A DNA stretch of 64,000 nucleotides from AP-15 sp963790875 (GCA_963790875.1 CAWBQT010000008.1:1037453-1101452), one strand, 5' to 3'. Shown: positions 54,637 to 63,340, counted from the first letter of the stretch. Numbers and translations: made by a program. The notes: generated by a model not told the origin, from the sequence alone.

Positions 54637-55572
54637 TCAACCGGGCCTGGGCTCGTAATCGCTGCGCGGCACAAAATCGCCGACGTCAAAAGTTCGCCTC
54701 AGACCGTCTCGGAGTTGAAAACTGCCTTTTGAAAGCTCGATATCGCACTTTTTCGAAAGGTCGTCGCACAACTTCACCAGAATGCGAGAAAGCCTCCTTC
54801 CAGCCCGATACTCCGGCGGTATCGTGGCATATCCTTCCGGCGACGGCCCGTCCGCGATCGGGAAGCCGGAGCAAAATAATGTATCCGGACATTTTGGCTC
54901 GTTAACCGGTGCCGAGACGCAGTCGGTCGATTTCAATTCCGCATCGTCGCTCGCAGGACAAAAGCTTATGTCGCCGGATATCGTTGTCGCGTTGCCGAGG
55001 CTGCGCGCGGCGACGTACAATACTGGTCTGCCGTTGCGGCTCCCGACCCGCATCGCCGCGATCGCCGCCTTGGCCGCGTTCGCGGGCGGCAGTGGCGTCT
55101 CCTGCAAGTGATTGTATACGACCATCCTGGTGATCCGGTCGTTTAATTGTTTTGTCCAGAGCTGGTTCTGATTGGTTTGCTCTTTCATGTCCTGTTCGTC
55201 GGTCTCTAGTTTTTTTGTACGCGTCTCGAGCAGCCCGTTCCTCGTCCTGATCCCGGGAATTTCCCGGTCGTTGAGTTGGGCGACGGCATGTTCGACGCGG
55301 TTGACCTTTTGTTGAAGATCGTCGGACGGGGTGGGCTTGCCGCCGGCGAACAGTCGATCGATCGCGATCCCCAACAAGAACACGGCGAGGAAGCCGATAA
55401 TCATCGTCGGCAGGATCGCGCTCGTCCGGCTTCGCTGCAGGAACGCAACGAGCAGCGCGAAGGCCAGCCCGAGATTGATGACAGCGATGACAACGGCGGC
55501 GGACGACACCGGTCCGCTCACATTCAACAGGCGCTCGGGCCGGCCGAAAGTTCGGGCCTGGTCAATGTTCAC
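54637..55572 (-). CDS. Two-span membrane protein with coiled coil, first gene of the cassette
   Basis: 311 residues. Two membrane helices (SSAAVVIAVINLGLAFALLV and LPTMIIGFLAVFLLGIAIDR), then a coiled coil (LQQKVNRVEHAVAQLNDREI through KKLETDEQDMKEQTNQ) and a Cys-containing beta-rich C-domain (FCPASDD, TDCVSAP, FCSGFPIADGP, LCDDLSKKCDIE). Start codon: GTG at 55572 inside an SD-like GGAGGAGGTG; an ATT two codons on has better SD spacing, so the exact start is unsure. Leads the operon; 30 bp to the next gene. No family recognised. Confidence 0.65.
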   Translation of the reverse strand: MNIDQARTFGRPERLLNVSGPVSSAAVVIAVINLGLAFALLVAFLQRSRTSAILPTMIIGFLAVFLLGIAIDRLFAGGKPTPSDDLQQKVNRVEHAVAQLNDREIPGIRTRNGLLETRTKKLETDEQDMKEQTNQNQLWTKQLNDRITRMVVYNHLQETPLPPANAAKAAIAAMRVGSRNGRPVLYVAARSLGNATTISGDISFCPASDDAELKSTDCVSAPVNEPKCPDTLFCSGFPIADGPSPEGYATIPPEYRAGRRLSRILVKLCDDLSKKCDIELSKGSFQLRDGLRRTFDVGDFVPRSDYEPRPG

Positions 55573-55649
55573 CTCCTCCGCTCGGCTGCGGAATTTCCGG
55601 TCCCGACACTCCCATAATGTCACCTTGCGGCGAACAAGTGTGAGCCAAT

Positions 55650-55943
55650 TCACACGATGCGCCCACACCGGTGCACGGATTTCAAAGCCAGCGGGGCGCG
55701 TCGCGAAGCGTCGGCGCGAATGCGGCGCTGCTGCTCGAACCCCAGCCACCGCTCGCCGAGCGAGCCGAAGACGAGGCCGATCGTCGCCCGCATGATCAGC
55801 TGGGCGCCGAGCGATGCGATGCGGAACTGCCACAGCAGGAGGGCCGGGAATTCTTTCGGCACCTCGTTGACGATCGGCAGCGCCAGGCCGGCCGCTGTCA
55901 TCGGGACCCGATACACTGCGGCGGCGATCAGAAACGTGTTCCA
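55650..55943 (-). pseudogene. C-terminal relic of a CbtA-like cobalt transporter subunit
   Basis: Reads MTAAGLALPIVNEVPKEFPA, LLLWQFRIASLGAQLIMRAT and IGLVFGSLGERWLG, matching the last helices of CbtA-type membrane proteins (LPxINEVPxDFPAxLLWxFR). The upstream four helices and the partner cbtB are missing; the frame continues into unrelated sequence on both sides. Confidence 0.5.
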
Positions 55944-56257
55944 GGCGCCGCGGGCTGCAACCGAAGGCGCAGCATTCCCGCCGCGATCATTGCCGCTAGC
56001 CGTAAGCGTCCGGTCTGAACCGCATAATGAGCGGCAAGGAATGGCGGGCTCGCCGGGTCGGCGCGCGGCGAGCGCCGCCAACCAGGGGCGCCCGCGGGGT
56101 CGGCCTTTGCTGAGGAGACACATCCTCGTAAAGTGGAATAACAATTAGACAATCGTCGCCGAGGTCAACGCCGAGTCGCCGCGCCGAGACGTCGGTCCCG
56201 ACGAGCCGGTGTCGATCACCCTTGAGCCGATCGAGGGCCTTGGCCGTCGCGCGACGA
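55944..56257. other. No gene recognised
   Basis: 314 bp between the CbtA relic and the terminase relic. Frames are incoherent. It may have held the leader of the array but no AT-rich leader is seen. Confidence 0.4.
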
Positions 56258-56450
56258 AAAATCGGCCCGGATGCTCGGGGACGAGCCGAGCGCCGAGATC
56301 CCCTGCCCAATTACGCGCAGAGCCTGGCCGGCAAAGGGCCGCGCGATTGCCGGCGCATCGTCGCTCGCGCGTGGCACCGCCGGCTGTTCCCGACGCGGCT
56401 GGCACCGGTGCCTCAGGCGATGGCCGAATTTGAGACGGCCGGCCAGACAC
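56258..56450 (+). pseudogene. Relic of a terminase large subunit
   Basis: Frames spell MLGDEPSAEIPC, then YAQSLAGKGPRDCRRIVARA, then LFPTRLAPVPQAMAEFETAG, matching the intact terminase (49717-49890) codon by codon with one frame change near 56304. Only about 60 residues of the ATPase region survive. The array repeat begins 4 bp after it. Confidence 0.8.
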
Positions 56451-56453
56451 CGC

Positions 56454-56628
56454 GGTCTCAATCCCTTTTGCTTCAGGGCGAAAGATCAACAGGAGCGCTG
56501 GTACGACATCGTGGAGCACCACGGGTCTCAATCCCTTTTGCTTCAGGGCGAAAGATCAACGCCCTGAGAGCAGCTACGGCGATGAAACAGAGGTCTCAAT
56601 CCCTTTTGCTTCAGGGCGAAAGATCAAC
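56454..56628 (+). CRISPR. Mini CRISPR-like array, three identical 37-nt repeats, no cas genes
   Basis: Repeats at 56454-56490, 56524-56560 and 56592-56628 are identical (begin GGTCTCAATCCC, end GAAAGATCAAC). Spacers are 33 nt (56491-56523) and 31 nt (56561-56591) and unrelated to each other. Inside the repeat CTTTTGC pairs with GCGAAAG (one G-U) around a six-base loop. A degenerate fourth copy lies at about 56659-56698 (GTCTCATATCCCT ... GATC) after a 30-nt spacer. End degeneracy suggests the array reads rightward. No cas genes lie in the window. Confidence 0.75.
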
Positions 56629-56823
56629 CTTATAAGGCGGGGGTTTGGTCATGAAAAACGTCTCATATCCCTATCCGGCGGCGAGCGCATCGATCCTGCT
56701 TGCCGGCTTTCCCGGTGCATCCTTCCGGTCGTGTGCCGGCCCAATCTTCCCAGAACAGTCAGCATCGGAGAGTTGTGCCTGGCCTGCCGTCGCACGCGGT
56801 GTCGGAGCCTGAAGTCTGTCTTC

Positions 56824-56870
56824 GTCTTACCGGCGAAAGCCGGTATCCCTGACAGGGATGGGTCCCGGCT
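56824..56870. repeat. Dispersed hairpin repeat, truncated copy 4
   Basis: GTCTTACCGGCGAAAGCCGG then TATCCCTGACAGGGATGGG and TCCCGGCT; lacks the right arm. Same family as 51079-51140. Confidence 0.65.
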
Positions 56871-57231
56871 GGACCTTGTCCTCGGGGCGGCTGCAGGCCA
56901 GACCTGTTCGGCGGGGTGCGAGCACTGCGCAGGTCGGTAATCGCGAGGCTGCGGCAACCCGAGAACACCTCGCTTGAGGCACGTACCAGGCAGACCCGTC
57001 CCGAATGATCCGGATTGCGGCGCTCTCTCGTAAGGCGGTTGAGGAACCGGGCAATCTCGGTTGCGGCGGTATCCTTTTCGTCCTTTCGCTTCCGCATGTG
57101 CAGCTCACCCGGTACTGCCATCCTCCACCCCTCGAACTCCCGGTGTCCAGCAAAGGACGTTGAACTACGGCGTAGTAGGGCGGTTCAGACTTGCACTAAC
57201 CAAGCCGAAGCGCTCTCCTCTCGGCTGCGCC
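56871..57231. other. No gene recognised
   Basis: 361 bp of mixed frames. A minus-strand stretch beginning MRKRKDEKDTAATEIARFLN looks protein-like but soon ends in low-quality sequence and has no family I know. Confidence 0.4.
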
Positions 57232-57422
57232 GGGCCGGGTTCCGCATTCATCATCGGATCAGCGGCCATCTGCTGCAAACCTACGCCGCTGAGGTGGCGT
57301 GGCGCGAGGACAACCGCCGCGTGGCCAACGGCACGCAATGAAAATGGATCATTGGCGCTGCGCTGGGTCACGCCAAGAGCGCCCGATGGGCCGGCTACTG
57401 GCGTCGGGAGCCGGCGGCATGA
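57232..57422 (+). pseudogene. C-terminal relic of an IS1595-family transposase
   Basis: Reads FRIHHRISGHLLQTYAAEVA then WREDNRRVANGTQ, an in-frame TGA (57339-57341), and IIGAALGHAKSARWAGYWRR to the final stop. This is the ending of the IS1595 (ISXO2-like) DDE transposase, including the AWRxDNRRxSNGxQ signature. The catalytic domain and terminal inverted repeats are gone. Confidence 0.65.
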
Positions 57423-57700
57423 CCAACGAGATCATGATGAATGCGCTCGTCGCCAAGCGCGCCGAAATCCTTTTCGAGATCCGCAAAGCCGAGGAACGGA
57501 TCGCCCACCTGCAGACCGAGCTTATCCACCTTGACGCCGTGCCGCGCATGTTCCGGCCCGATTTCCGGGCTGAAGGGCTGCGGTGGGGCATCGTCGGGCG
57601 ACGAAACCGCCTTATTTCGCGCACAGCGAACTGATGCAGCGCATCTTCGATGCGCTCAGGGTCAACGGTACCGTCACCAGCTTCGAGAGACTTGGCCGGT
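57419..57700 (+). pseudogene. Hypothetical coiled-coil protein, frameshifted
   Basis: Starts ATG (overlapping the transposase stop, ATGA) with MTNEIMMNALVAKRAEILFE, IRKAEERIAHLQTELIHLDA and MFRPDFRAEGL. A one-base shift near 57590 is then needed to read PYFAHSELMQRIFDALRVNG TVTSFE. Normal relatives have a helical N-terminus and a C-terminal winged-helix-like domain of about 140 residues; here the end is lost. Function unknown. Confidence 0.55.
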
Positions 57701-57955
57701 CATGCAGGTGTCCGATCCGGCTGCCATCGCATGTAGAACTTATATTGATCTTCGCGGGTGACGCTAAATCCCAATCGCTCATCGAGCCGCGCCGGATTGG
57801 TCTTCACCACTCCCAGAGTGACGGCCCTGTTCTCGCGCGCCGCTTCCTCGGTGGCGTTCCTCATCGAGGCCTAATTTCTCGATTGTCGCGCGCATCGGCT
57901 CGAAATAGGTGTGCCGACAAAAGGCGAAATCCCCCGGTTCGGCAGGACGGAGCAA
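57700..57955 (-). pseudogene. Gutted GNAT acetyltransferase: start and end without the middle
   Basis: N-terminal piece LLRPAEPGDFAFCRHTYFEP, MRATIEKLGLDE is joined, out of frame, to the C-terminal piece ARENRAVTLGVVKTNPARLD, ERLGFSVTREDQYKFYMRW. The acetyl-CoA-binding core between them is missing. The C-terminal piece stops at 57700-57702 and overlaps the end of the frameshifted hypothetical gene on the other strand. Confidence 0.65.
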
Positions 57956-58016
57956 GAGTTTCGCTCTTTGACCTTCCTCTCCGGCCGCCGAACCCGCCGG
58001 CGCGACTGTCCCCTGG

Positions 58017-59294
58017 TCAGGCCGACGATACGTTGGCGTAGACGGCCTTTTCGAAATCGCCGTAGGCGCGCACCGCCGGACCGTCGGCGAACGGCAGGAT
58101 CTGGCTCAGGAACACGCCTGCGACGCGCTTGTGCGGATCGAGCCAGTAATAGGTGTTGAAGATGCCCGCCCAGGTCAGGCTGCCGGCGCTGCGGCCGTTG
58201 GGTCCCGGCCTCGTGTTGATCATGTAGGCGAGGCCCCAGCGGCACGGGATGCCGGGGAAGAAATCGACGTCGTTGGAGCGCTGCGGCACCGCTGTTTTCA
58301 AGATGCCGGCCGGGATGTCGCCGATCTGGTTCTGGTTCATCAGGGCGACCGTCTTCGGCTGTAGCAATTGCGCGCCGCGGAAGCGGCCGTGGTGCAGCAG
58401 CATCTGCAGGAAGGTCAGGTAGTCGCGCCCGGTCGAATTGAGCCCGCCGCCGCCGCTCCAGAATTCACGCCAGGGCGGGTCGGGTAGGGCAGTCGGCTGG
58501 AGCGTGCCGTCAGGTTGGCGCTGGTGCACACTGACGAGACGGTCGCGCTGTAACGACGACAACACGTAATCGGTGTCGGTCATGCCGAGCGGCGCGAAGA
58601 TATGCTGTCGGAAATAGACGGCGAGCGGCTGGCCGCTAACCGCCTCGACAACGCGGCCGGCCCAATCGAGGTTGATGCCGTATTCCCAGCGCTCGCCGGG
58701 ATCGAACATCAGCGGCAGGCGCAGCGAGGCAAGCTTCCCGGTGCTTCCGGGCGGCACGCCGGCAGCCTTTATGTAGCGACCGAGCCGAGCGTCCCAGACG
58801 TCGTAGGCGAAGCCCGCGGTGTGGGTCAGCAGGTGGTGCAGCGTGATCGGCTGCTTCGCCGGCCGCAATTTAGGCTGGCCTCGGTCGTCGAAGCCCTCCA
58901 GAACCTGCGGCGCCGCCAGCTCGGGCAGGATGTTGCCGACCGGCTGTTCGAGCGACAGCCGGCCCTGCTCGACGAGCTGCATCGCCGCGACCGAGGTCAC
59001 CGCCTTGGTCATCGATGCCAGCCGAAAGATCGTATCGGTCGTCATCTTCGGCCCGTGGGCCAGGTCGCGCGTGCCGAAGGCGCCCTCATAGATGACGCCG
59101 CGGTCGTTGGCCGCGGTCGCGACGATACCAGGCACGTCTTTGCTGTCGACTGCCCGCCGCAATGCTGCATCGATACGGGCCGAGGCCCCGGGCTGTGCCT
59201 GTGCAGGACGCAGGCTTATTCCGATCGGCAGGACCGCCGCTGCTGCCGCCCCGGTTGCAAGAAATTCGCGACGGGTGCGTCGCATGACGCTCAT
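58017..59294 (-). CDS. Serine hydrolase of the beta-lactamase class C/esterase family, Tat-exported
   Basis: 425 residues. Twin-arginine signal RRTRREFLATGAAAAAVLPI at the N-terminus. Catalytic Ser and Lys in RLASMTKAVTSVAAM and Tyr in WEYGINLDWAG; the GGGLNSTGRDYLTFLQML region follows. Members are periplasmic esterases or D-aminopeptidase-like enzymes. The start is the ATG after AAGGGGAGGAAACCG. Stands between debris and the AMP ligase on the same strand. Confidence 0.92.
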   Translation of the reverse strand: MSVMRRTRREFLATGAAAAAVLPIGISLRPAQAQPGASARIDAALRRAVDSKDVPGIVATAANDRGVIYEGAFGTRDLAHGPKMTTDTIFRLASMTKAVTSVAAMQLVEQGRLSLEQPVGNILPELAAPQVLEGFDDRGQPKLRPAKQPITLHHLLTHTAGFAYDVWDARLGRYIKAAGVPPGSTGKLASLRLPLMFDPGERWEYGINLDWAGRVVEAVSGQPLAVYFRQHIFAPLGMTDTDYVLSSLQRDRLVSVHQRQPDGTLQPTALPDPPWREFWSGGGGLNSTGRDYLTFLQMLLHHGRFRGAQLLQPKTVALMNQNQIGDIPAGILKTAVPQRSNDVDFFPGIPCRWGLAYMINTRPGPNGRSAGSLTWAGIFNTYYWLDPHKRVAGVFLSQILPFADGPAVRAYGDFEKAVYANVSSA

Positions 59295-59480
59295 CGGTTT
59301 CCTCCCCTTGCGATAGCCCGGCGCGACGCGGCGCCGGGCTCGGACCTTGCCTGCGCCATTCTTGCGGCGACCCGGGCGCCCGCACAATGTAATCCGAGCC
59401 AAGGCCGCCATCATATCGGGACGGCGGCCGCAGGCCGTGCTCACCATCGGGTCGGCACCCGCAGACGGCAGGCGGCGCCG

Positions 59481-61007
59481 TCAAACAGGATCGGTCAGCA
59501 GGCGACGCAGTTCGGTCTTCAACACCTTGCCGTAGTTGTTCTTCGGCAAGGCATCGACAAACCGGTAGTCGCGCGGGCGCTTGAAGCGCGCGACATGGTC
59601 GAGACACAGCCGGTCGAGTTCGGGCGCAGCGACCGCCGCACCCGGCCGTGGCACAACGAACGCGATCACCTCCTCGCCCCATTCAGGATGCGACCGGCCT
59701 ACCACCGAGGCCTCGACCACATCGGGATGGCGCAACAGCACTTCCTCGATCTCGCGCGGGTAGATGTTGCTGCCGCCGCTGATGATCATGTCCCTCGAAC
59801 GATCGCGCAGCGTCAGCAAGCCGTCCGCGTCCATGCTGCCAAGGTCGCCGGTATGGAGCCAACCGCCGCGCAGCGTCTCGGCGTTGGCCTCGGGGTTCTG
59901 CCAATAGCCCGCCGTGACGCAGTCGCTGCGCGTCGCAACCTCGCCGATTTCGCCGGGCGGCACGTCTCGATCATTGTCGTCGACGACCCGCACCAGCACG
60001 CCGCTGCGCGCATAGCCGCACGAGCCGAGCCGATCGCGCCACCCCGGGCCGGCATTCCGCTCATGCAGGCGCTTCGACAGGCCGGTAATCGTCATCGGCG
60101 ATTCGCCCTGGCCGTAAAGCTGGTACAGGCGCGGCCCGAAAATCTCCAGCGCACGCTCCAGATCGGTGACGTACATTGGGCCGCCGCCGTAATAGATCGT
60201 CCGCAGATTGCCGAGGTCGGCGGCGGCGACCTCCGGGGCATGGACGAGCCGGGTCAACATCGTCGGCGCGGCGAACATCGAGACCAGCTGGTGCCGCTGC
60301 AGAATGTCGAGGATCGCGGCCACCTCGAAATGCGGCAGCACGATCTGGTGAGCACCCTTCAGCAGGAAGGGCAGCGCGTAAAGCCCGGCGCCATGCGACA
60401 CCGGCGCGGCGAGGACGTGGGTGTCACGCTCGTCGAGGTGGTCGATGTCGGCGTAGTAGCACTGGCTCATGAACAGCAGGTTGCGGTGGGTCAGCACCGC
60501 CCCCTTCGGCCGCCCCGTCGTCCCGGAGGTGTAGAACAGCCAGGCCGGATTGTCGGGCGCGCCGGGCGCCGGCGTCACCGGATCGCCGGCCGCAAGCAGC
60601 GCCGCGTAATCGGGGCTGCGGGTCGCGATCACGCGGTCGAGCGAGGCGACCGCGGCGGTCAGCGGCGCCAGGGCCTCGGCCAAGGCCGGCGTCGCCACCA
60701 GCAGTCGGGCGCCCGAATTCACTGCGATGAATTCGACCTCGCGCGGATGCAGGCGGGCGTTGGCCGGCACCGCACAGAGCCCGGCCGTCCAGCAGCCGAA
60801 CAGCAACTCGAAGAACTCGCTGCAGTTTTCCAGCGACAACAGGACGCGATCGCCGGGCGCGAGCCCGCAGGCCCGCAGCCCGCCGGCCAGCTGCGCGACG
60901 CGCCCGGCCAGTTCGCGGTAAGTCCGTGACGAGCCGTCATCGCTGACTGCCGGCCGCTCCGGCAGCCGGCGCGCCACATCGAATAGCAACGCCGCCAGGT
61001 TGGTCAT
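59481..61007 (-). CDS. AMP-forming acyl-CoA ligase
   Basis: 508 residues of the ANL superfamily. P-loop YTSGTTGRPKGAVLTHRN, adenine site in YGQGESPMT, hinge region WLHTGDLGSMDADGLLTLRD and C-terminal catalytic Lys in KNNYGKVLKTEL. Activates a fatty or aromatic acid to its CoA thioester. Its ATG overlaps the stop of the upstream SDR relic by four bases, so the pair was once an operon. Confidence 0.94.
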   Translation of the reverse strand: MTNLAALLFDVARRLPERPAVSDDGSSRTYRELAGRVAQLAGGLRACGLAPGDRVLLSLENCSEFFELLFGCWTAGLCAVPANARLHPREVEFIAVNSGARLLVATPALAEALAPLTAAVASLDRVIATRSPDYAALLAAGDPVTPAPGAPDNPAWLFYTSGTTGRPKGAVLTHRNLLFMSQCYYADIDHLDERDTHVLAAPVSHGAGLYALPFLLKGAHQIVLPHFEVAAILDILQRHQLVSMFAAPTMLTRLVHAPEVAAADLGNLRTIYYGGGPMYVTDLERALEIFGPRLYQLYGQGESPMTITGLSKRLHERNAGPGWRDRLGSCGYARSGVLVRVVDDNDRDVPPGEIGEVATRSDCVTAGYWQNPEANAETLRGGWLHTGDLGSMDADGLLTLRDRSRDMIISGGSNIYPREIEEVLLRHPDVVEASVVGRSHPEWGEEVIAFVVPRPGAAVAAPELDRLCLDHVARFKRPRDYRFVDALPKNNYGKVLKTELRRLLTDPV

Positions 61008-61227
61008 GAGATCGTCACGCCGCTGTCGACCGGCAGCACCTGGCCGGTCACCATTCGCGACTCGTCGCTCGCGGAGTAGAGCGCCATTCGGGCGATATCG
61101 TCCGGTTCGATCAGCCCGAGCGAGTGCGATCCGGCGAGTTTTGTCAGCGCGGCGTTGCCGGCGACCAGCCGCTTCACGCGCTCGGTCATCGTCTCCCCAA
61201 CGCTACTTTCCCCGGTAGCCTCGCCAT
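61004..61227 (-). pseudogene. Gutted SDR: first ten and last sixty residues, middle deleted
   Basis: A well-formed start (AGGAGGAAACGCTG then ATG at 61227) begins MARLPGKVAL, an SDR N-terminus. The sequence then jumps to MTERVKRLVAGNAALTKLAG, SHSLGLIEPDDIARMALYSA and MVTGQVLPVDSGVTIS, an SDR C-terminus. About 170 residues including cofactor loop and catalytic Tyr are missing, and the join is out of frame (TGA overlaps the internal ATG at 61189). The C-terminal piece is still coupled to the ligase start. Confidence 0.7.
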
Positions 61228-61566
61228 CAGCGTTTCCTCCTGGCGCCGACCCAGCACGATACCCAGCACGATACACCTGGGCGCCCGGGAGTAGCACCGG
61301 CGCATGCCCGATCTCGGACTGTTCGCCTCCGCTTTGTTCAGCGACGCGGAGAGCACCCCGGCGATCGCCGACGCAAGCTCGGTCAGACGAAGGTCGGCCT
61401 CGGTGGCAACCGCCGCCGGTCACCACCCCTACACGGCATTGCCATCTCGCTAGTGACAACGTCCTGTGTCACTGCGGAAAGGACAGGGGCATCACGCTCA
61501 CGTGCCGCTACCCCAATTTCAGCAGCCTGCTAAAGTCCGTTCCGATCGCTGTCATGGAGGATCGAA
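61228..61566. other. Intergenic, no gene recognised
   Basis: 339 bp. A 13-bp tandem duplication (CCCAGCACGATAC twice, 61252-61277) is the only structure noticed. The last 15 bp hold the GGAGG ribosome site of the nitroreductase. Confidence 0.5.
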
Positions 61567-62214
61567 TTGCCTGAGGGAACCGCGGAGACGACCGACATCT
61601 TCGAGATCATGCACACGATGCGGGCGATGCGGCGGCTGAAGCCCGACCCGGTGCCCGACCAGCTGATCCGCAAGATCCTGCTCGCCGGCCAGGCGGCCGC
61701 CAATGGCGGCAACACCCAGCGCTGGCGTTTTCTGGTGCTGAAAAACCATCCCGGCAAGAAAGTCGTGCAAGGCTATTACAAGAAGCTGTTCGACGAAGTC
61801 GTCGGGCCCCGCTATCGCAACAGCGCCCCGCCCCCCGGATCGGATCAGCCGAAGCAATTGCGGCAAATGACGGCGAACCAATACTTGACCGACCACTATC
61901 ACGAGGCGCCGGTGTGGATCGTCGCCTGTCTGGAAGGCGACAATCCGGGGTATTCGTCCGGCGCATCGATCTATCCGGCGGTAGAGAACATGCTGCTGGC
62001 GGCGCGCGCGCTCGGTCTCGGCTCGACCCTGACGACGCGGCACATCGGATATGCGAAGGAGTGCGACGAAGCGATGGGCATTCCGCCGAACTACCATTCC
62101 TACGCGATCCTGCCGATCGGCTACCCGATGGGGCGGTTCGGACCGGTTGGCCGCGGGCCATTGTCCGAAGTCGTCTATCTCGACGGCTGGGGCAAGCCCT
62201 ATCCCGGAATTTGA
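61567..62214 (+). CDS. Nitroreductase family protein
   Basis: 215 residues from a TTG preceded by TGGAGGATCGAA. FMN-binding arginine cluster in MHTMRAMRRLKPDPVPDQLI, core GGNTQRWRFLVL, dimer and flavin contacts in AVENMLLAARALGLGST and the C-terminal PIGYPMGRFGP. Reduces nitro compounds, enones or flavins with NAD(P)H. Stands alone. Confidence 0.93.
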   Translation: MPEGTAETTDIFEIMHTMRAMRRLKPDPVPDQLIRKILLAGQAAANGGNTQRWRFLVLKNHPGKKVVQGYYKKLFDEVVGPRYRNSAPPPGSDQPKQLRQMTANQYLTDHYHEAPVWIVACLEGDNPGYSSGASIYPAVENMLLAARALGLGSTLTTRHIGYAKECDEAMGIPPNYHSYAILPIGYPMGRFGPVGRGPLSEVVYLDGWGKPYPGI

Positions 62215-62299
62215 TCAATCCGGTTTCGGGACGAAGGCAAGGGAGGAAACGATAGGAGAGGTTTAACCCTGGTTTTACCCGCCGATCCTCCTCGCGGGC

Positions 62300-62400
62300 T
62301 CACAACTCGACGCACGGGTTGATCACGGCAAAGCCTCCCTCGTCCCGGGTGGCAATGCTGGCGCCCGCGGCCGCACAAAGTTCACCTCGCCGCGCAAGCG
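62300..62400 (-). pseudogene. Tail of a PIN-domain (VapC-like) toxin
   Basis: The minus-strand frame ending at 62300 reads LCAAAGASIATRDEGGFAVI NPCVEL, resembling the last strand of VapC toxins (GAxxATRNxxDF...VINPW). No antitoxin and no acidic PIN residues precede it. Short, so the call is tentative. Confidence 0.4.
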
Positions 62401-62475
62401 CCGATAGCGGCCGCTCGCGATGCCGTTCCAACGGCGGAGCCCGGTGGATTCCGCAGCGTCGACCATGCTGTCCCC

Positions 62476-63285
62476 TTATGGCGTCGGCACGCCAATCGAC
62501 TTCAGCCGGGCGTGTGCACGGCCAGCGCGCGCTTTCATCCCGTCAAGATAGGTGCTCACATCGTTTCCCGGCAGGTTCAGGACTTTGCACCCGAGCTGCC
62601 AATATTCCTCGATCTGCGCCTCGGTCTCCGGCGATCCCCGAGCGAGCTTGCCATGTGCATTGCAGGCCGCTGCGATCCGCCGCACGGCCGCTTTGAAAGT
62701 CGGGTGCTCGAGGTCGAGGTGAACCCCAAGCTGCGCGCTCAGGTCGGAATGCCCATACGCGATCATGTCGATCCCCTCGACCGCCGCAATCTCCTCGACA
62801 TTTTCCAGGCCGTCGAGCAACTCGATCGACGGGCATATGATGATGTTCTCGTTCGCCCATGGCGCGTATTCGGTGGCGTGGCGAGCGCCATAGCTCTTGT
62901 ATCCCGTGTGCGGCCCCTGCCCGGAGATGCCCCGGTTCCCGATCGGCGGATACTTCGCCAGGCGGACAATCGCGCGCGCCTCTTGGGCGGTTTCCACCTC
63001 GGACAGCTGGATGCCCATGATGCCCTGATCGAGAATGCCGGGAAGCAGATGCGCGAATGATTTGTGGATCCGAACGATAGCCGTGACGTTCGTGGCCTGG
63101 AACCAGCTCGCTAGATTAGCGATCGTTTCCATGTCGAACGCCCCGTGTTCGTGGTCGATCGCGCAGTAATCGAAGCCGGCCTGCTCGATAATCCACGGAA
63201 CGCCGCGTGACGCGAACTCCTTGAGCCCGGTGCCGAGCGCCGCTCGTCCTTCGCGCACCGCGCGCCGTATGCTGTTTTCTTTCAT
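62476..63285 (-). CDS. HpcH/HpaI-type aldolase
   Basis: 269 residues of the class II (metal-dependent) 2-keto-acid aldolase family. GFDYCAIDHEHGAFDM with the catalytic His, QLSEVETAQEARAIVRLAKY with the metal Glu, PPIGNRGISGQGPHTGYKSY and EYAPWANENIIICPSIE. Cleaves 2-keto-3-deoxy or 4-hydroxy-2-oxo acids to pyruvate plus an aldehyde. Followed after 55 bp by the VOC gene on the same strand. Confidence 0.92.
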   Translation of the reverse strand: MKENSIRRAVREGRAALGTGLKEFASRGVPWIIEQAGFDYCAIDHEHGAFDMETIANLASWFQATNVTAIVRIHKSFAHLLPGILDQGIMGIQLSEVETAQEARAIVRLAKYPPIGNRGISGQGPHTGYKSYGARHATEYAPWANENIIICPSIELLDGLENVEEIAAVEGIDMIAYGHSDLSAQLGVHLDLEHPTFKAAVRRIAAACNAHGKLARGSPETEAQIEEYWQLGCKVLNLPGNDVSTYLDGMKARAGRAHARLKSIGVPTP

Positions 63286-63340
63286 GACGCGTGCCCGGCT
63301 TCCTTCATATCAATGCAATCCACGCCAGGGGCGTCACGCT

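Noticed and set aside
56491..56523. First array spacer as a piece of the terminase gene
   Set aside because: Only an 8-base match (TGGTACGA) to the intact terminase; not enough to claim self-targeting.
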